Source: Bradyrhizobium sp. CB1015 (lineage in GTDB: Bacteria > Pseudomonadota > Alphaproteobacteria > Rhizobiales > Xanthobacteraceae). Taken from it: a DNA stretch of 64,000 nt. Location: positions 2,108,001 through 2,172,000 of the forward strand of contig NZ_CP104174.1 in NCBI RefSeq assembly GCF_025200925.1. Direction: 5' to 3'. Position 1 is the stretch's first letter. The number at the start of each line of letters is the position of its first letter. A model generated the notes under the pieces. The model was not told the origin of the DNA. It worked only from the letters and a program-made list of their open reading frames with translations, and made no database searches. Shown here piece by piece: positions 41,991-51,791 of this stretch. The position numbers and the translations under genes are program-made.

Positions 41991-42998
41991 TTAGGCAATC
42001 TTGCGGGCGAGGAAATCGCGGATCAGGGGCGTGACCTCGTCGAACCTGTCCTCGAGCAGGAAATGACCGGAGTTGATCAAATGAAATTCCACCTGGGGCA
42101 GGTCGCGCTTGTAGGGATGGGCACCATCGGCAGGAAAGATGAAATCGTTCTTGCCCCAGACGATCAGCGTCGGCGGCTTGTGCTTGCGAAAGTAGGCCTG
42201 CACCGCCGGATACAGCGGCAGATTGGTTCGGTAGTCGTAGAACATGTCGAGCTGGATCTCGTTGTTGCCTGCCCGGTCCAGCAGTGTCTGGTCGTGGATC
42301 CAGTTGTCGGGCGAGATCCGGCTCACGTCTGACATGCCGTCGGTGTACTGGAATTTGGTCGTCTCCAGCGTCAGCAGTTTCATCAGCGCCTGACGGCTCG
42401 TCGCGGATCCGTCGGCCCAGTATTGCTTGATCGGATTCCAGAACTCCTTCAGCCCTTCGTCGTAGGCGTTGCCATTCTGAACGATGAGGCCGCTGACGCG
42501 CTCGGGATGCTTCAGCGCCAGCCGCCAGCCCACGGGGGCACCGTAGTCCATGACGTACATCGCGTAACGCTTGACGCCGAGCTGGTCCAGCAGGCCGTCG
42601 ACGAGCTCTCCGAAGCGATCGAACGTGTACTTGAATGATGCGCGCGGCGGCATGTCGCTCTGGCCGTAGCCGGGATAATCGGGAGCGATCACATGATACC
42701 GATCCGCCAGAGCCGGAATCAGGTTGCGAAACATGTGGGAGGAGGTCGGAAAGCCGTGCAGCAGCAGTACCACGGGCGCATCCTTCGGCCCGGCTTCGCG
42801 GTAGAAGATGTTGATCCCGTCGATCGTCTTGGTCCGATGGTACGTGACCGGATAGCCGTTGCCGGTCCCGGAGCGAGCGTGTTGCGGCTTCGCTGCGGCA
42901 GCCGGCGTAGCTGCGGCAACGGCAACTCCGGACAAGCCAAGGACGAGGTGTCGGCGATCGAGGCCGGCTAATGAATGTTTGATGCTCTCGGTGGTCAT
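41991..42998 (-). CDS. Secreted alpha/beta hydrolase (epoxide hydrolase/dehalogenase-like)
   Basis: A 335-residue hydrolase with a Tat-like signal ([23 protein letters not shown]). The oxyanion loop is [10 protein letters not shown] (81-90), the nucleophile elbow is [10 protein letters not shown] (D151), and the acid and His fall in [12 protein letters not shown] and [10 protein letters not shown]. The Asp nucleophile puts it with epoxide hydrolases and haloalkane dehalogenases rather than Ser esterases. ATG 42998 is favoured by GGA eight bases upstream; 43004 is possible. It is divergent from a LysR gene that probably controls it. Confidence 0.83.
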   Translation of the reverse strand: MTTESIKHSLAGLDRRHLVLGLSGVAVAAATPAAAAKPQHARSGTGNGYPVTYHRTKTIDGINIFYREAGPKDAPVVLLLHGFPTSSHMFRNLIPALADRYHVIAPDYPGYGQSDMPPRASFKYTFDRFGELVDGLLDQLGVKRYAMYVMDYGAPVGWRLALKHPERVSGLIVQNGNAYDEGLKEFWNPIKQYWADGSATSRQALMKLLTLETTKFQYTDGMSDVSRISPDNWIHDQTLLDRAGNNEIQLDMFYDYRTNLPLYPAVQAYFRKHKPPTLIVWGKNDFIFPADGAHPYKRDLPQVEFHLINSGHFLLEDRFDEVTPLIRDFLARKIA

Positions 42999-43131
42999 GA
43001 TCATTTTCCAGGCAAGCTTCCAGCCGTCCCATTCCAAAGTCCGCGGCGAGCTTCGGGTAACCGATTGCGACCGGCGGGATCAGTCCATATGATCGAGAAG
43101 CTACTTCTCAGGTTACGGAAAGACGCGTCTG

Positions 43132-44025
43132 ATGGACCGGCTGGAGGCGATGTCGGTGATCATCGCTGTCAATGATACAGGAAGCTTCTCGGCGGCCTCC
43201 CGGCGTCTCAGGATGCCGGTCGCAACAATCAGCCGAACGGTTGCCGAACTGGAGGCGCGGCTGAACGCCCAGTTGTTTCAGAGGTCGTCGCGCCAGATGA
43301 CGCTGACCGATGCGGGACGATCCTATATCGAGGCCTGCAAGCGGATCATCGAGCAGGTGGACGAGGCCGAGAGGGAGGTCTCGGGCGAGTACAGAAATCC
43401 GAGGGGCGACCTAGCGGTCACTTCGCCCTGGGGACTGGGCCACATGCACCTTCTGCCGATCGCGCTCGAGTTCATGGAGGCTTATCCCGACATCGCACTG
43501 CGGCTCGTCCTTACCGATCGCATCGTCAACACTGTCGAAGAGAATATCGATGTGTCGATTCGAATTGGCAGTCTGCCGGACAGCAACCTGATCGCGACAC
43601 GGGTCGGCTCGGTCCGGTTCGTGCTCTGCGCCAGTCCCGGATACCTCGCGAAGCGAGGGCATCCGACTGAGCCCGCCGATCTCGCGTCGCACGATTGTAT
43701 CGGCGTCGACAGCCATGCGGCGCAGAAGAGCTGGAAGTTCGTCAGGGACGGCAGCGAAGTCACGGTGCCGATACGGTCGAGATTGACGCTGAGCGATTCG
43801 GAGGCGGCGGTCGAAGCGGCTGTGGCAGGTGCCGGCATCACGCGCGTGATGTCCTACAAGATGGAGGCTGCGCGGCGGGCCGGCAAGCTCGTCCTCATGC
43901 TGGAGGAGTTCGAGCAAGAGCCCTGGCCCGTCCACATCGTCTATGCGGAGCGAAAGCCTGCGCCGCTCAAGCTCCGCGCCTTTCTTGATTGGGTCACGCC
44001 GCGTCTCAAGGCTCGCCTAGTCTAG
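43132..44025 (+). CDS. LysR-family transcriptional regulator
   Basis: A 297-residue LTTR of the CrgA/DsdC-like group. The HTH is MSVIIAVNDTGSFSAASRRLRMPVATISRTVAELEARL (7-44), then the effector domain GDLAVTSPWGLGHMHLLPIALEFMEAYPDIALRLVLTD. It is divergent from the alpha/beta hydrolase (133 bp between starts), its likely target. It converges on a sugar ABC operon with stops five bases apart. Confidence 0.88.
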   Translation: MDRLEAMSVIIAVNDTGSFSAASRRLRMPVATISRTVAELEARLNAQLFQRSSRQMTLTDAGRSYIEACKRIIEQVDEAEREVSGEYRNPRGDLAVTSPWGLGHMHLLPIALEFMEAYPDIALRLVLTDRIVNTVEENIDVSIRIGSLPDSNLIATRVGSVRFVLCASPGYLAKRGHPTEPADLASHDCIGVDSHAAQKSWKFVRDGSEVTVPIRSRLTLSDSEAAVEAAVAGAGITRVMSYKMEAARRAGKLVLMLEEFEQEPWPVHIVYAERKPAPLKLRAFLDWVTPRLKARLV

Positions 44026-44030
44026 TTCTG

Positions 44031-44930
44031 CTACTCCTTCACCGCACCCGTCAGCGAGGAGACGTAGTAATCCACGAACAGCGAGTAGAAGATCGCGACC
44101 GGCAGCGAGCCGAGCAGCGATCCCGCCATCAGCGCGCCCCATTGATAGACGTCGCCGGTGACGAGCTCGGTCAGGATCGCGACCGGCACCGTCTTGTTGG
44201 CGCCGCTCTGGATGAAGGCGAGCGCGTAGATGAACTCGTTCCATGACAGCGTGAAGGAGAAGATGCCGGCCGAGATCAGCCCGGGCACCGCGAGCGGCAG
44301 CGTGATCCGGCGCAGGATCTGCAGCCGCGTGGCGCCGTCGACCAGTGCGCATTCCTCGAGCTCGTAAGGAATCGACTTGAAATAGCCGATCAGGAGCCAG
44401 GTGCAGAACGGCACCAGGAAGGTCGGATAGACCAGGATCAGGGCCAGCGGCGAGTCGAATAGGCCGAATTGCACCACGACGGTGGCGAGCGGAATGAACA
44501 GGATCGACGGCGGCACCAGATAGGCGAGATAGATGCCGAGGCCGACATAGGGACTGCCGCGGAAGCGCAGGCGCTCGATCGCGTAGGCCGCCAGCGTGCT
44601 CGCGATCAGCGACAGCGTGGTCGAGCCGATCGCGACCAGCATCGTCGTCTTCAGCCATTGCGGATAGGCGGTGTTGAACAACAGATGCTTGATGTGCGCC
44701 AGCGTCGGCGAGGAGATCCAGAACGGGTTGTTGTCCCGGTAGTTCATCAGCTCCGCGTTCGGCTTGAACGAGGTGATCGCCATCCAGTAGAACGGAAACA
44801 GCAGGATCAGCACGAAGCAGCCGAGCGGCAGGTAGATCATCATCAGCCGCCGCAGCCCGGAATCCCAGGCCATGGTGTCGGGCGGCGCTTTTGCGTCGGC
44901 GACGGTCGATTGCGCGGCGGTGTCAGTCAT
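44031..44930 (-). CDS. Sugar-type ABC transporter permease (MalG-like)
   Basis: A 299-residue CUT1 permease with a polar N-terminal extension of about 30 residues, six hydrophobic segments and the EAA loop LEECALVDGATRLQILRRITLPLAVPG (about 195-221). It is partner of the MalF-like gene, which it overlaps by eight bases (ATGACTGA). Last gene of a four-gene set without an ATPase; substrate unknown. Confidence 0.88.
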   Translation of the reverse strand: MTDTAAQSTVADAKAPPDTMAWDSGLRRLMMIYLPLGCFVLILLFPFYWMAITSFKPNAELMNYRDNNPFWISSPTLAHIKHLLFNTAYPQWLKTTMLVAIGSTTLSLIASTLAAYAIERLRFRGSPYVGLGIYLAYLVPPSILFIPLATVVVQFGLFDSPLALILVYPTFLVPFCTWLLIGYFKSIPYELEECALVDGATRLQILRRITLPLAVPGLISAGIFSFTLSWNEFIYALAFIQSGANKTVPVAILTELVTGDVYQWGALMAGSLLGSLPVAIFYSLFVDYYVSSLTGAVKE

Positions 44931-45879
44931 TGGCCTCTCCCTGCTGCCATTTGCGGCGCGCCAGGCCGAAATAGGAGAACAGCGTCGCGAACACCAGGAA
45001 CGGGATCATCGACACCGCGATCGCCGCACCTTCCCCGAGCTCGCCGCCGGCGATGCCGCGCTGGAACGCCAGCGTCGCCAAGAGGTGGGTCGAGTTCACC
45101 GGACCGCCGCGGGTGATGGCGTAGACCAGCTGGAAGTCGGTGAAGGTGAAGATGATCGAGAAGGTCATGACGATGGCGAGAATCGGCAGCATCATCGGGA
45201 AGGTGATGTAGCGGAAGCGCTGCCAGGCGCTGGCCCCGTCCAGCATCGCGGCCTCGTAGAGCGAGGGCGAGATGGTCTGCAAACCCGCCAGCAGCGAGAT
45301 CGCGACGAAGGGAATGCCGCGCCAGATGTTGGCGGCGATCAGCGAGAAGCGCGCCGGCCAGGGCGAGCCGAGGAAGTCGATATTGCTGTCGCGCCAATGC
45401 AGCACGTCGACCAGGAGGTAGGAGATGATCGAGAACTGCGGATCGTAGATCCACCAGAACGCCAGGGCCGAGAGCACGGTCGGCACGATCCAGGGCAGCA
45501 GCACGATGGCGCGCAGCAGGCTCTTGAACGGGAAATGGTTGTTGAGCAGCAGCGCGAGCCAGAAGCCGAGCGCGAATTTCCCGAAGGTCGCCACCGCCGT
45601 GTAGAACACGCTGTAGAACACCGCGTTCCACCACAAGGGATCGGTGAGCAGGTACTGGAAATTCTCGAGCCCGACGAAGATGCCGCGCCGGCCGATCGTC
45701 GTGTCGGTGAAGGCGAGCCAGACGCCGAGGCCGAGCGGGTAGGTCAGGAACACGGTAAGCAGCCCGAGCGCTGGCGCGAGGCACATCGCGATCAGGAACG
45801 GCTTGTAGTCGAACAGGCGCACGATCCAGTTCGGCTGCCGTTGCGCCAGTGCGTGGGAGGAAAGCGTCGTCACGGACAT
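44923..45879 (-). CDS. Sugar-type ABC transporter permease (MalF-like)
   Basis: A 318-residue CUT1 permease. The EAA loop is LYEAAMLDGASAWQRFRYITFPMMLP (about 217-242), and the late ITRGGPVNSTHLLATLAFQRG is typical of MalF/UgpA. It is separated from the upstream binding-protein gene by a palindromic repeat at 45913-46001. Confidence 0.88.
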   Translation of the reverse strand: MSVTTLSSHALAQRQPNWIVRLFDYKPFLIAMCLAPALGLLTVFLTYPLGLGVWLAFTDTTIGRRGIFVGLENFQYLLTDPLWWNAVFYSVFYTAVATFGKFALGFWLALLLNNHFPFKSLLRAIVLLPWIVPTVLSALAFWWIYDPQFSIISYLLVDVLHWRDSNIDFLGSPWPARFSLIAANIWRGIPFVAISLLAGLQTISPSLYEAAMLDGASAWQRFRYITFPMMLPILAIVMTFSIIFTFTDFQLVYAITRGGPVNSTHLLATLAFQRGIAGGELGEGAAIAVSMIPFLVFATLFSYFGLARRKWQQGEAND

Positions 45880-45912
45880 CAGCTTGTTGTCCTGCCGTTG
45901 AATGTCACCACA

Positions 45913-46001
45913 CCGTCATTGCGAGCGGAGCGAAGCAATCCAGTCTGTCCTCGACGTGATAGCCTGGATTGCTTCGTCGCAAGAGCTCCTCGCAATGACG
46001 G
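45913..46001. repeat. Palindromic repeat between binding-protein and permease genes
   Basis: A nested dyad: CCGTCATTGCGAG (45913-45925) pairs with CTCGCAATGACGG (45989-46001), and CGAAGCAATCCAG (45931-45943) with CTGGATTGCTTCG (45964-45976). It fills the operon junction after the binding-protein stop at 46013. The CATTGCGAGCGGAGCGAAGCA motif is widespread in Bradyrhizobium intergenic DNA. Confidence 0.8.
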
Positions 46002-46012
46002 CCTATCGGCCG

Positions 46013-47353
46013 TCACTTCTGCCGCCGGAAGTAGCGCCTGCAGCGCTGCTCGGCTTCGGCGGCCGCGGCCTCCGGCGTGGCGGCACCGGTGGCGACGGAG
46101 GCGCACATCTGAATCAGCACGTAATCGGCGCTGACCGCGCCGGTCGCCGTCGAGATCGGCCCCTTGTAGCCGTCATAATAGGTGCTGTTCATCGTGTTCT
46201 TGAACAGGCTCACCTTCGGATCCTGCGACCACACGGCGGCTTCGGCATAGGCCGACAGCGGCTGCGACCAATAGCCGGAATTGGCATTGAGCCACGGCTC
46301 GTATTGGTCCTTCTCCATCATGTATTGCAGGAAGGCCTTGGCGGCGTTGGGGTACGGGCTGTGCTTGAACACCATGGCGTTCAATGTCAGGCCCGCCATC
46401 GGCGAGACCTTGGCCAGGCCCTTGGGCAGCAGCTGATGCTCGCTGTCCTCCGCGATGGCCTTGGTGGCCGGGTCGTTCTTCAGCGAGAAGTACAGTGAGA
46501 CGCCGTTGGCCGTTAGCGCGATCTCCTGCGAGGAATAGGCGCGGTTGTTGCTGACGTCGTTCCAGGACGGCGTGCCGGCGATGAAGGTCGGATACAGCTC
46601 CTTGACCCAGTTGAGCGCGGCGATCGTCTCCTTGCTGTTGATGGTGACGTTGCCCTCCTCGTCGAGCAGGGAGGCGTTATGCGACCACAGCGCCCAGTTG
46701 GCGAAGCCGTTGCCGTCGCCCTTGGCGTTGCCGAGTGCGAAGCCGGCCGGCTTGCCGGCCTTGTGCAGCTTGCGGCAGAGGTCGACCACGCCGGCATGAT
46801 CTTCCGGAACCTTGTCGAATCCGACCGATTGCAGGACCGACTTGCGGTAGATCAGCGGACCTGCGGTGGCGCCGAACGGCAGTCCGATCCAGGACGCGCT
46901 CTTGTTCTTCTTGCCGTAGCGTTGCGCCAGCGGTAGCCAGCCGCCGTATTTCTTGCCGAGATAGTCGGCGACGTCGGTGAGCTCGATCAGCTTGTCGATG
47001 TAAATGTGAGGCGCGTCGGAGAAGCCGATGATGATATCGGGGCCGGCGCCGGAATTCGAGGTCACCGCGGTCTGCTGGTTGATGTCTTCCCAGCCGACGA
47101 AGTCGACCTTGACCTCGACCCCGGTGTCCTTGGTGAACTTTGCGGCATTGGCGCGGAACACGTCCTCGTCGGCCTGGACGAAACGCACCGGGCGCAGCAT
47201 GCGCAAGGACGCGCCCTTTTCGATGTCGAGCTTGGGTGCCGGGACGTCGGCAGCCTTGATATTGGATGTTTGCGCTGCAGCACCGGTGGCCGCGAGCGTT
47301 GCAGCGGACAGGCCCAGCGCCAAGGCATCACGACGTGTGATGTCGTTCCTCAT
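46013..47353 (-). CDS. Sugar-type ABC transporter substrate-binding protein
   Basis: A 446-residue family-1 solute-binding protein with a Tat-like signal (ITRRDALALGLSAATLAATGAAAQ). The mature part includes FTKDTGVEVKVDFVGWEDINQQTAV and the DIIIGFSDAPHIY lobe. The C-terminus is Cys- and Arg-rich (EAEQRCRRYFRRQK). GGGAGGAACTG before ATG 47353 fixes the start. It lies 86 bp after the dehydrogenase gene on the same strand. Ligand unknown; a sugar or sugar acid is likely. Confidence 0.87.
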   Translation of the reverse strand: MRNDITRRDALALGLSAATLAATGAAAQTSNIKAADVPAPKLDIEKGASLRMLRPVRFVQADEDVFRANAAKFTKDTGVEVKVDFVGWEDINQQTAVTSNSGAGPDIIIGFSDAPHIYIDKLIELTDVADYLGKKYGGWLPLAQRYGKKNKSASWIGLPFGATAGPLIYRKSVLQSVGFDKVPEDHAGVVDLCRKLHKAGKPAGFALGNAKGDGNGFANWALWSHNASLLDEEGNVTINSKETIAALNWVKELYPTFIAGTPSWNDVSNNRAYSSQEIALTANGVSLYFSLKNDPATKAIAEDSEHQLLPKGLAKVSPMAGLTLNAMVFKHSPYPNAAKAFLQYMMEKDQYEPWLNANSGYWSQPLSAYAEAAVWSQDPKVSLFKNTMNSTYYDGYKGPISTATGAVSADYVLIQMCASVATGAATPEAAAAEAEQRCRRYFRRQK

Positions 47354-47439
47354 CAGTTCCTCCCTATGATGTCTCCCTTCCCGGCGTTGATCGCCGGTGA
47401 AGGGCCGTTTCGGTCGTAGGCGCTTGTTGCGCCGCCCGC

Positions 47440-48483
47440 CTAGCTGTTCGGCCCGCGGTCCATGCTGACGGGCTGCCAGCGGCGGAGCGCGGTGTTCTGC
47501 AGCACCGACGGATTGACGCAGCTTACCGGCCACATGCCCTGAAGCACCAGTGACAATTCGTAGCCCACCCGGCGCTTGCGCGCCTCGTCGAACCGTGCCG
47601 AGGCCGAGGCGACATGGGCGGTCAGGGTCACGTTCTCCATGCCGAGCAGGGGATTGTTGTGCGAGGGCGGCTCCTTTTCCAGAACGTCGAGGGCGGCGTG
47701 TGCGATCCAGCCCTCCTGCAGCGCCTTGATCAGGCTCTCCTCGTCCACGGTGGCGCCGCGGCCGGTGTTGATGAAGATCGAGCCTTTCTTCATCTGCCGG
47801 AAGTGCTTCTCGGTCAGCATATGGTGCACCTCGGGCCGTGCAGGGGCATGCATCGAGACGAAGTCGGATTGCGACAGCACCTCGTTCAGCGTCGCCGGGA
47901 TCACGCCGTGGTCGTACATCAGCGTTTCCTGGATGAAGGGATCATAGGCCATCATGCGCAGGCCGAAGGGCGCTGCGCGTTTCGCAACCGCGCGCGCGAC
48001 GCGGCCGAACGAGATGAAGCCGAGCGTCTGGCCCATCAGCCTCGGGATCTTGAGCAGCGCCGGCCGGCCCTCGGCCCATCGGCCGTCGCGCACCATGCGG
48101 TCCTGCTCGACCAGGCGGCGGAAGCCCGCGAGCAGCAGCATCATGGCGTGGTCGGCGACCTCCTCGATGAATGTGTCGGGGATGTTGGTGACGGGAATGC
48201 CGCGGGCAGTGGCGGCCTTGACGTCGACACTGTCGACGCCGACCGAGCCGAGCGTGATGACCTTGCAGCTCTCGAGCGCGTCGATGATCGACTTGGTGAT
48301 CGGGATGCCCTTGGCGTAGATCGCGTCGGCGTTTTTCGCGGCGGCGATGAACCCGGCCTCGTCGGCGGGTGCCTCGACGATCTCGGCATCGATCGGATCG
48401 AGCGCCTCGCGCTCATACGAATAATCGCTGCCCGCGACCGTGAAGCTCGCACCCTTCGGCGTCACCACCCTGTATTTCGACAT
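47440..48483 (-). CDS. D-2-hydroxyacid dehydrogenase, C-terminal-binding-protein group
   Basis: A 347-residue NAD(P)-dependent D-isomer-specific 2-hydroxyacid dehydrogenase. The substrate Arg (INTGRGATVDEE), Glu (LDVLEKEPP) and His (TAHVAS) of the active site are present. The nucleotide loop reads LGFISFGRVARAV, where GxGxxG is usual. It heads an ABC uptake operon, so it probably oxidises or reduces the imported sugar acid. Confidence 0.82.
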   Translation of the reverse strand: MSKYRVVTPKGASFTVAGSDYSYEREALDPIDAEIVEAPADEAGFIAAAKNADAIYAKGIPITKSIIDALESCKVITLGSVGVDSVDVKAATARGIPVTNIPDTFIEEVADHAMMLLLAGFRRLVEQDRMVRDGRWAEGRPALLKIPRLMGQTLGFISFGRVARAVAKRAAPFGLRMMAYDPFIQETLMYDHGVIPATLNEVLSQSDFVSMHAPARPEVHHMLTEKHFRQMKKGSIFINTGRGATVDEESLIKALQEGWIAHAALDVLEKEPPSHNNPLLGMENVTLTAHVASASARFDEARKRRVGYELSLVLQGMWPVSCVNPSVLQNTALRRWQPVSMDRGPNS

Positions 48484-48734
48484 TCTCTGCTCCCGATTGG
48501 TTTCTTGTCGTGGCCCGCCTCCACGAGCGGGCCTTTGCGTCTTTTACGCGAAATCGGGGCAGGTGCGTACAATTCACGGTTGTTGTGGGCCAGGTATATT
48601 TCCGCTTTTCCGTGCAAGCTCGGGGCTTCTACGGAGGCACGTAAGTAACTTGCTAAGGGCTCCGCCACTAAAGCTTGACTCGAATTTGATCGATCTCGTC
48701 GTGCGCCGTATCCCATCATTGCCGGAGCTAACCC

Positions 48735-50420
48735 GTGAAGTTGAGCAATCTGAAGATCGCCCCGAAGCTTGCCATTCTCGTCGGTGTCACGCTGTTCGGC
48801 CTCTGCATCTCCGGAGTTCTCGCCGGTTACCTGATGAAGCGCGAGATGGTGAATGCGCGCATCGACCAGGCCAAGGCGATCGTCGAGCTGGCGCGCAACT
48901 ATGCCGCTGCGTTGAAGAAGCGCGTCGATGCCGGCGAGATGACGAAGGACGCCGCGATGGCCGAGCTTCGCCGCTACGGCAACGCGATGACCTACGACAA
49001 GGGTGCCGGCTACCTGTTCGGCACGTCCTATGACGGTCTCACCCAGCTTGCGCCCGATCCGAAGGTGATCGGCACCAACCGAATGGACGTCGTGACCAAC
49101 GGCCGCAAGCTGTCGGTGGAATTGATGGACGGCGTCAAGGCCAACGGCGAGATCCTGCTTCACTATGAGTATAAGAAGCCCGGCCAGGAGACTCCGATCC
49201 GCAAGATAGGTTACGCCGTCGCGGTGCCCGGCTTCGACATGTATCTCGGCACCGGCGCCTATCTCGACGACATCGAAGCCAAGATGGGCCCGGTCTACTG
49301 GCTGCTCGGCCTGGCGGTGCTTGGCATCGTCATCGTTGCCGGCAGCGTCGCCTGGATGATCGGTCGCAGCATCAGTGCTCCGCTCGCCCTGCTCGGCACC
49401 CGCATGAAGGATCTCGCCGACGGCAAGCTCGAGGGTGATATCCCCGGCGTCGGCCGCGGCGACGAGGTCGGCGCGATGGCCGCGACCGTCCAGATCTTCA
49501 AGGACAACGCGGTCCGCATCCGCGACCTCGAGAGGACCGAGGCGGACGCCAAGGAACGCGCCGCGGCGGAACGCCGCGGCGCCATGGAAGAGATCGCCAA
49601 CGATTTCGAGCGCAGCGTCAACGGCATCGTCCGCTCGGTCTCCTCGGCTGCAGCCGGCATGCAGACCACGGCGCAATCGATGACCGCGACCGCCAGCGAT
49701 GCCTCCTCGCGCGCGGCGACCGTCGGTGCCGCCTCGCAGAAGGCGTCCGGCAATGTCGGCACCGTTGCGGCCGCCGCCGAAGAGCTGTCAAGCTCGGTTG
49801 CGGAAATCTCCCGCCAGGTCACGCGCTCCACTGAAGTTGCGAGCCGTGCCGTCAGCGATGCCGAGCGCACCAACTCCACGGTGCAGGAGCTCTCCACCGG
49901 AGCCGAGAAGATCGGCGAGGTGGTCAAGCTCATTCACTCGATCGCGGCGCAGACCAACCTGCTCGCGCTCAACGCCACCATCGAGGCGGCGCGTGCGGGC
50001 GAGTCCGGCCGCGGCTTCGCCGTGGTCGCCTCCGAGGTCAAGGCGCTCGCCAACCAGACGGCCAAGGCGACTGAGGAGATCTCCGCTCAGGTCGCGGCGA
50101 TGCAGACCTCGACCAGCGACGCGGTGGCGGCGATCTCCGGCATCACCCAGACGATCGCCGAGATGAGCGAGATCACCGCCGGCATTTCCGCATCGATCGA
50201 GCAGCAGGGCGAGGCGACGCGCGAGATCGCCCGCAACATCCAGTCGGTCGCGGCCGGCTCGAGCGAGATCAACGCCCATATCGGCGGCGTCACCGCGGCT
50301 GCGGAAGCAACCGGCAGCGCGGCCACCGACGTTCTCACCAACGCCCGCGAGCTGGACAACCAGTCCGGCGCGCTGCGCAATGCCGTGGACGGCTTCCTCG
50401 CCAAGGTCCGCGCGGCGTAG
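48735..50420 (+). CDS. Methyl-accepting chemotaxis protein with sCache domain
   Basis: A 561-residue chemoreceptor: TM1 (about 10-32), periplasmic single-Cache domain (about 35-190, with [14 protein letters not shown] and [13 protein letters not shown]), TM2 (about 195-215), HAMP (about 216-270) and a signalling domain whose tip reads [39 protein letters not shown] (about 393-431). It sends ligand signals to a CheA/CheW array. The start is GTG with CGGAGC seven bases upstream. No C-terminal CheR pentapeptide. Ligand unknown. Confidence 0.92.
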   Translation: MKLSNLKIAPKLAILVGVTLFGLCISGVLAGYLMKREMVNARIDQAKAIVELARNYAAALKKRVDAGEMTKDAAMAELRRYGNAMTYDKGAGYLFGTSYDGLTQLAPDPKVIGTNRMDVVTNGRKLSVELMDGVKANGEILLHYEYKKPGQETPIRKIGYAVAVPGFDMYLGTGAYLDDIEAKMGPVYWLLGLAVLGIVIVAGSVAWMIGRSISAPLALLGTRMKDLADGKLEGDIPGVGRGDEVGAMAATVQIFKDNAVRIRDLERTEADAKERAAAERRGAMEEIANDFERSVNGIVRSVSSAAAGMQTTAQSMTATASDASSRAATVGAASQKASGNVGTVAAAAEELSSSVAEISRQVTRSTEVASRAVSDAERTNSTVQELSTGAEKIGEVVKLIHSIAAQTNLLALNATIEAARAGESGRGFAVVASEVKALANQTAKATEEISAQVAAMQTSTSDAVAAISGITQTIAEMSEITAGISASIEQQGEATREIARNIQSVAAGSSEINAHIGGVTAAAEATGSAATDVLTNARELDNQSGALRNAVDGFLAKVRAA

Positions 50421-50430
50421 GACTCCACAT

Positions 50431-50586
50431 TCTCGTGCCCCGGACGCAGCGCAGCGCTTCCCCGGCGATGCGAAGCATCGTCCGGTGCAGCGGTGCGCTG
50501 CAGAGCCGGGGGCCCATGCTAACGGCAATCTGGGTCCCGGCTCTGCGCAGCAGCGTTTCACGCTGCAGCGCGTCCGGGACACGAGA
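50431..50586. repeat. Palindromic repeat between convergent MCP and Bug genes
   Basis: TCTCGTGCCCCGGACG at the left pairs with CGTCCGGGACACGAGA at the right with one mismatch. Inside are GCGATGCGAAGCATCGTC, and GCAGAGCCGGG facing CCCGGCTCTGC. It covers nearly all of the space between the two stops. Confidence 0.75.
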
Positions 50587-50591
50587 CCGCC

Positions 50592-51569
50592 CTACTGCTT
50601 CTCGATCTTCGCGTTGGTGATCAGCTTCTCCCACAGCACCAGCTGCTCGTTCACGAAAGTGCCGAGCTGCTCCGGCGTGCCGGAAAAGGCGTCCATGCCG
50701 AGCGTGGCGAGCTTGGCCTTGACCTCCGGATTCTCGATGATCTTGCGGATCTCGGTGTTGAGCCGCGTCACGATCTCCTTCGGCATGCCGGCGGGGCCGA
50801 AATAGCCCTGCCAGGATGAGATGTCGAAGTCCGGCACGCCGGCCTCCTGCATCGAGGGCAGGTGCGGCACCAGCGGCGAGCGGTCCTTGGTAGTGACGGC
50901 GAGCGCGCGCAGGGCATTGCCGTTGACGTGGGGCAGGCCGGTCAGGATGTCGACGAACATCATCGAGACGCGGCCGCCCATGACGTCGTTGAGCGCCGGC
51001 GGCGAGCTCTTGTAGGGCACGTGCAACAGGTCGAGCCCGGCATTGTGCGCGAAGGTCGCGCCCGACACGATCGCTGATGATGAGCCCGAGGCGTAGCTCA
51101 GCTTGCCCGGATTGGCCTTGCCGTAAGCCACCAGCTCTCCGACCGTCTTGGCCGGCACCTCGGGATTGATGACCAGCATGAAGGGCAGATCGCCGGTGCG
51201 GGCGATCGGGGTGAAATCCTTGACCGGATCGTAAGTGAGGCTCTTGAGCAGATAGGGATTGGCCGAATGCGTGGTGTTGGTCGTCACCAGCAGCGTGTAG
51301 CCGTCGGGAGCGGCCTTCGCGACATAGGTCGCCGCCAGCATGCCGTTGGCCCCCGCCTTGTTCTCGATCACGATCGGAACGCCGAGCGCCTGCGACAGAT
51401 GCTGCGAGATCAGCCGCGTCGTGGTGTCGGTGCCGCTGCCTGCCGCGAACGGCAGCACCAGCGTGATGTTGCGGCTGGGATAGGTGTCGGCGTGAGCGGT
51501 GGATGCTGCCGTGAGGCAAAGCGCGGCCGCGGCGACGGTCCGCAGGTTTCGAATCAGCCCTGAAATCAT
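50592..51569 (-). CDS. Bug-family tripartite tricarboxylate receptor
   Basis: A 325-residue periplasmic TctC/Bug protein with a signal peptide ending TAHA-DTYPSR. Family motifs are ITLVLPFAAGSGTDTTTRLISQHLSQALG (about 35-63), VIENKAGANGMLAATYVAKAAPDGYTLL (about 67-94) and the late PSMQEAGVPDFDISSWQGYFGPAGMP. Bug proteins bind organic acids for TTT transporters, but no tctAB genes are here, so it is probably an orphan receptor. ATG 51569 is chosen by homology. Confidence 0.88.
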   Translation of the reverse strand: MISGLIRNLRTVAAAALCLTAASTAHADTYPSRNITLVLPFAAGSGTDTTTRLISQHLSQALGVPIVIENKAGANGMLAATYVAKAAPDGYTLLVTTNTTHSANPYLLKSLTYDPVKDFTPIARTGDLPFMLVINPEVPAKTVGELVAYGKANPGKLSYASGSSSAIVSGATFAHNAGLDLLHVPYKSSPPALNDVMGGRVSMMFVDILTGLPHVNGNALRALAVTTKDRSPLVPHLPSMQEAGVPDFDISSWQGYFGPAGMPKEIVTRLNTEIRKIIENPEVKAKLATLGMDAFSGTPEQLGTFVNEQLVLWEKLITNAKIEKQ

Positions 51570-51640
51570 CTCCGGTCGTTCCCTCTTTTTCGTTGGCGGG
51601 GAACCTAGCTTGTCTTCGTCGAGATCGGAAGACATGAGTT

Positions 51641-51775
51641 TCGTGTCCCGGGCACAGTGCATCACGCCGCCCTTCGCGGCGTGATGCACTGCTGAACCGG
51701 GACCCATGCCCGCAGCGATCTGGATCCCGGCTCTGCGATGCATCGCTGAGGCGCTGCATCTTGTCCGGGACACGA
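51641..51775. repeat. Palindromic repeat upstream of the Bug gene
   Basis: TCGTGTCCCGG (51641-51651) and CCGGGACACGA (51765-51775) are perfect arms. Inside are GTGCATCACGCCG...CGGCGTGATGCAC and an ACCGGGACCCATG core. It lies between two co-directional genes (EamA upstream, Bug downstream). Confidence 0.75.
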
Positions 51776-51791
51776 GATCCGTCGCGCGGAA

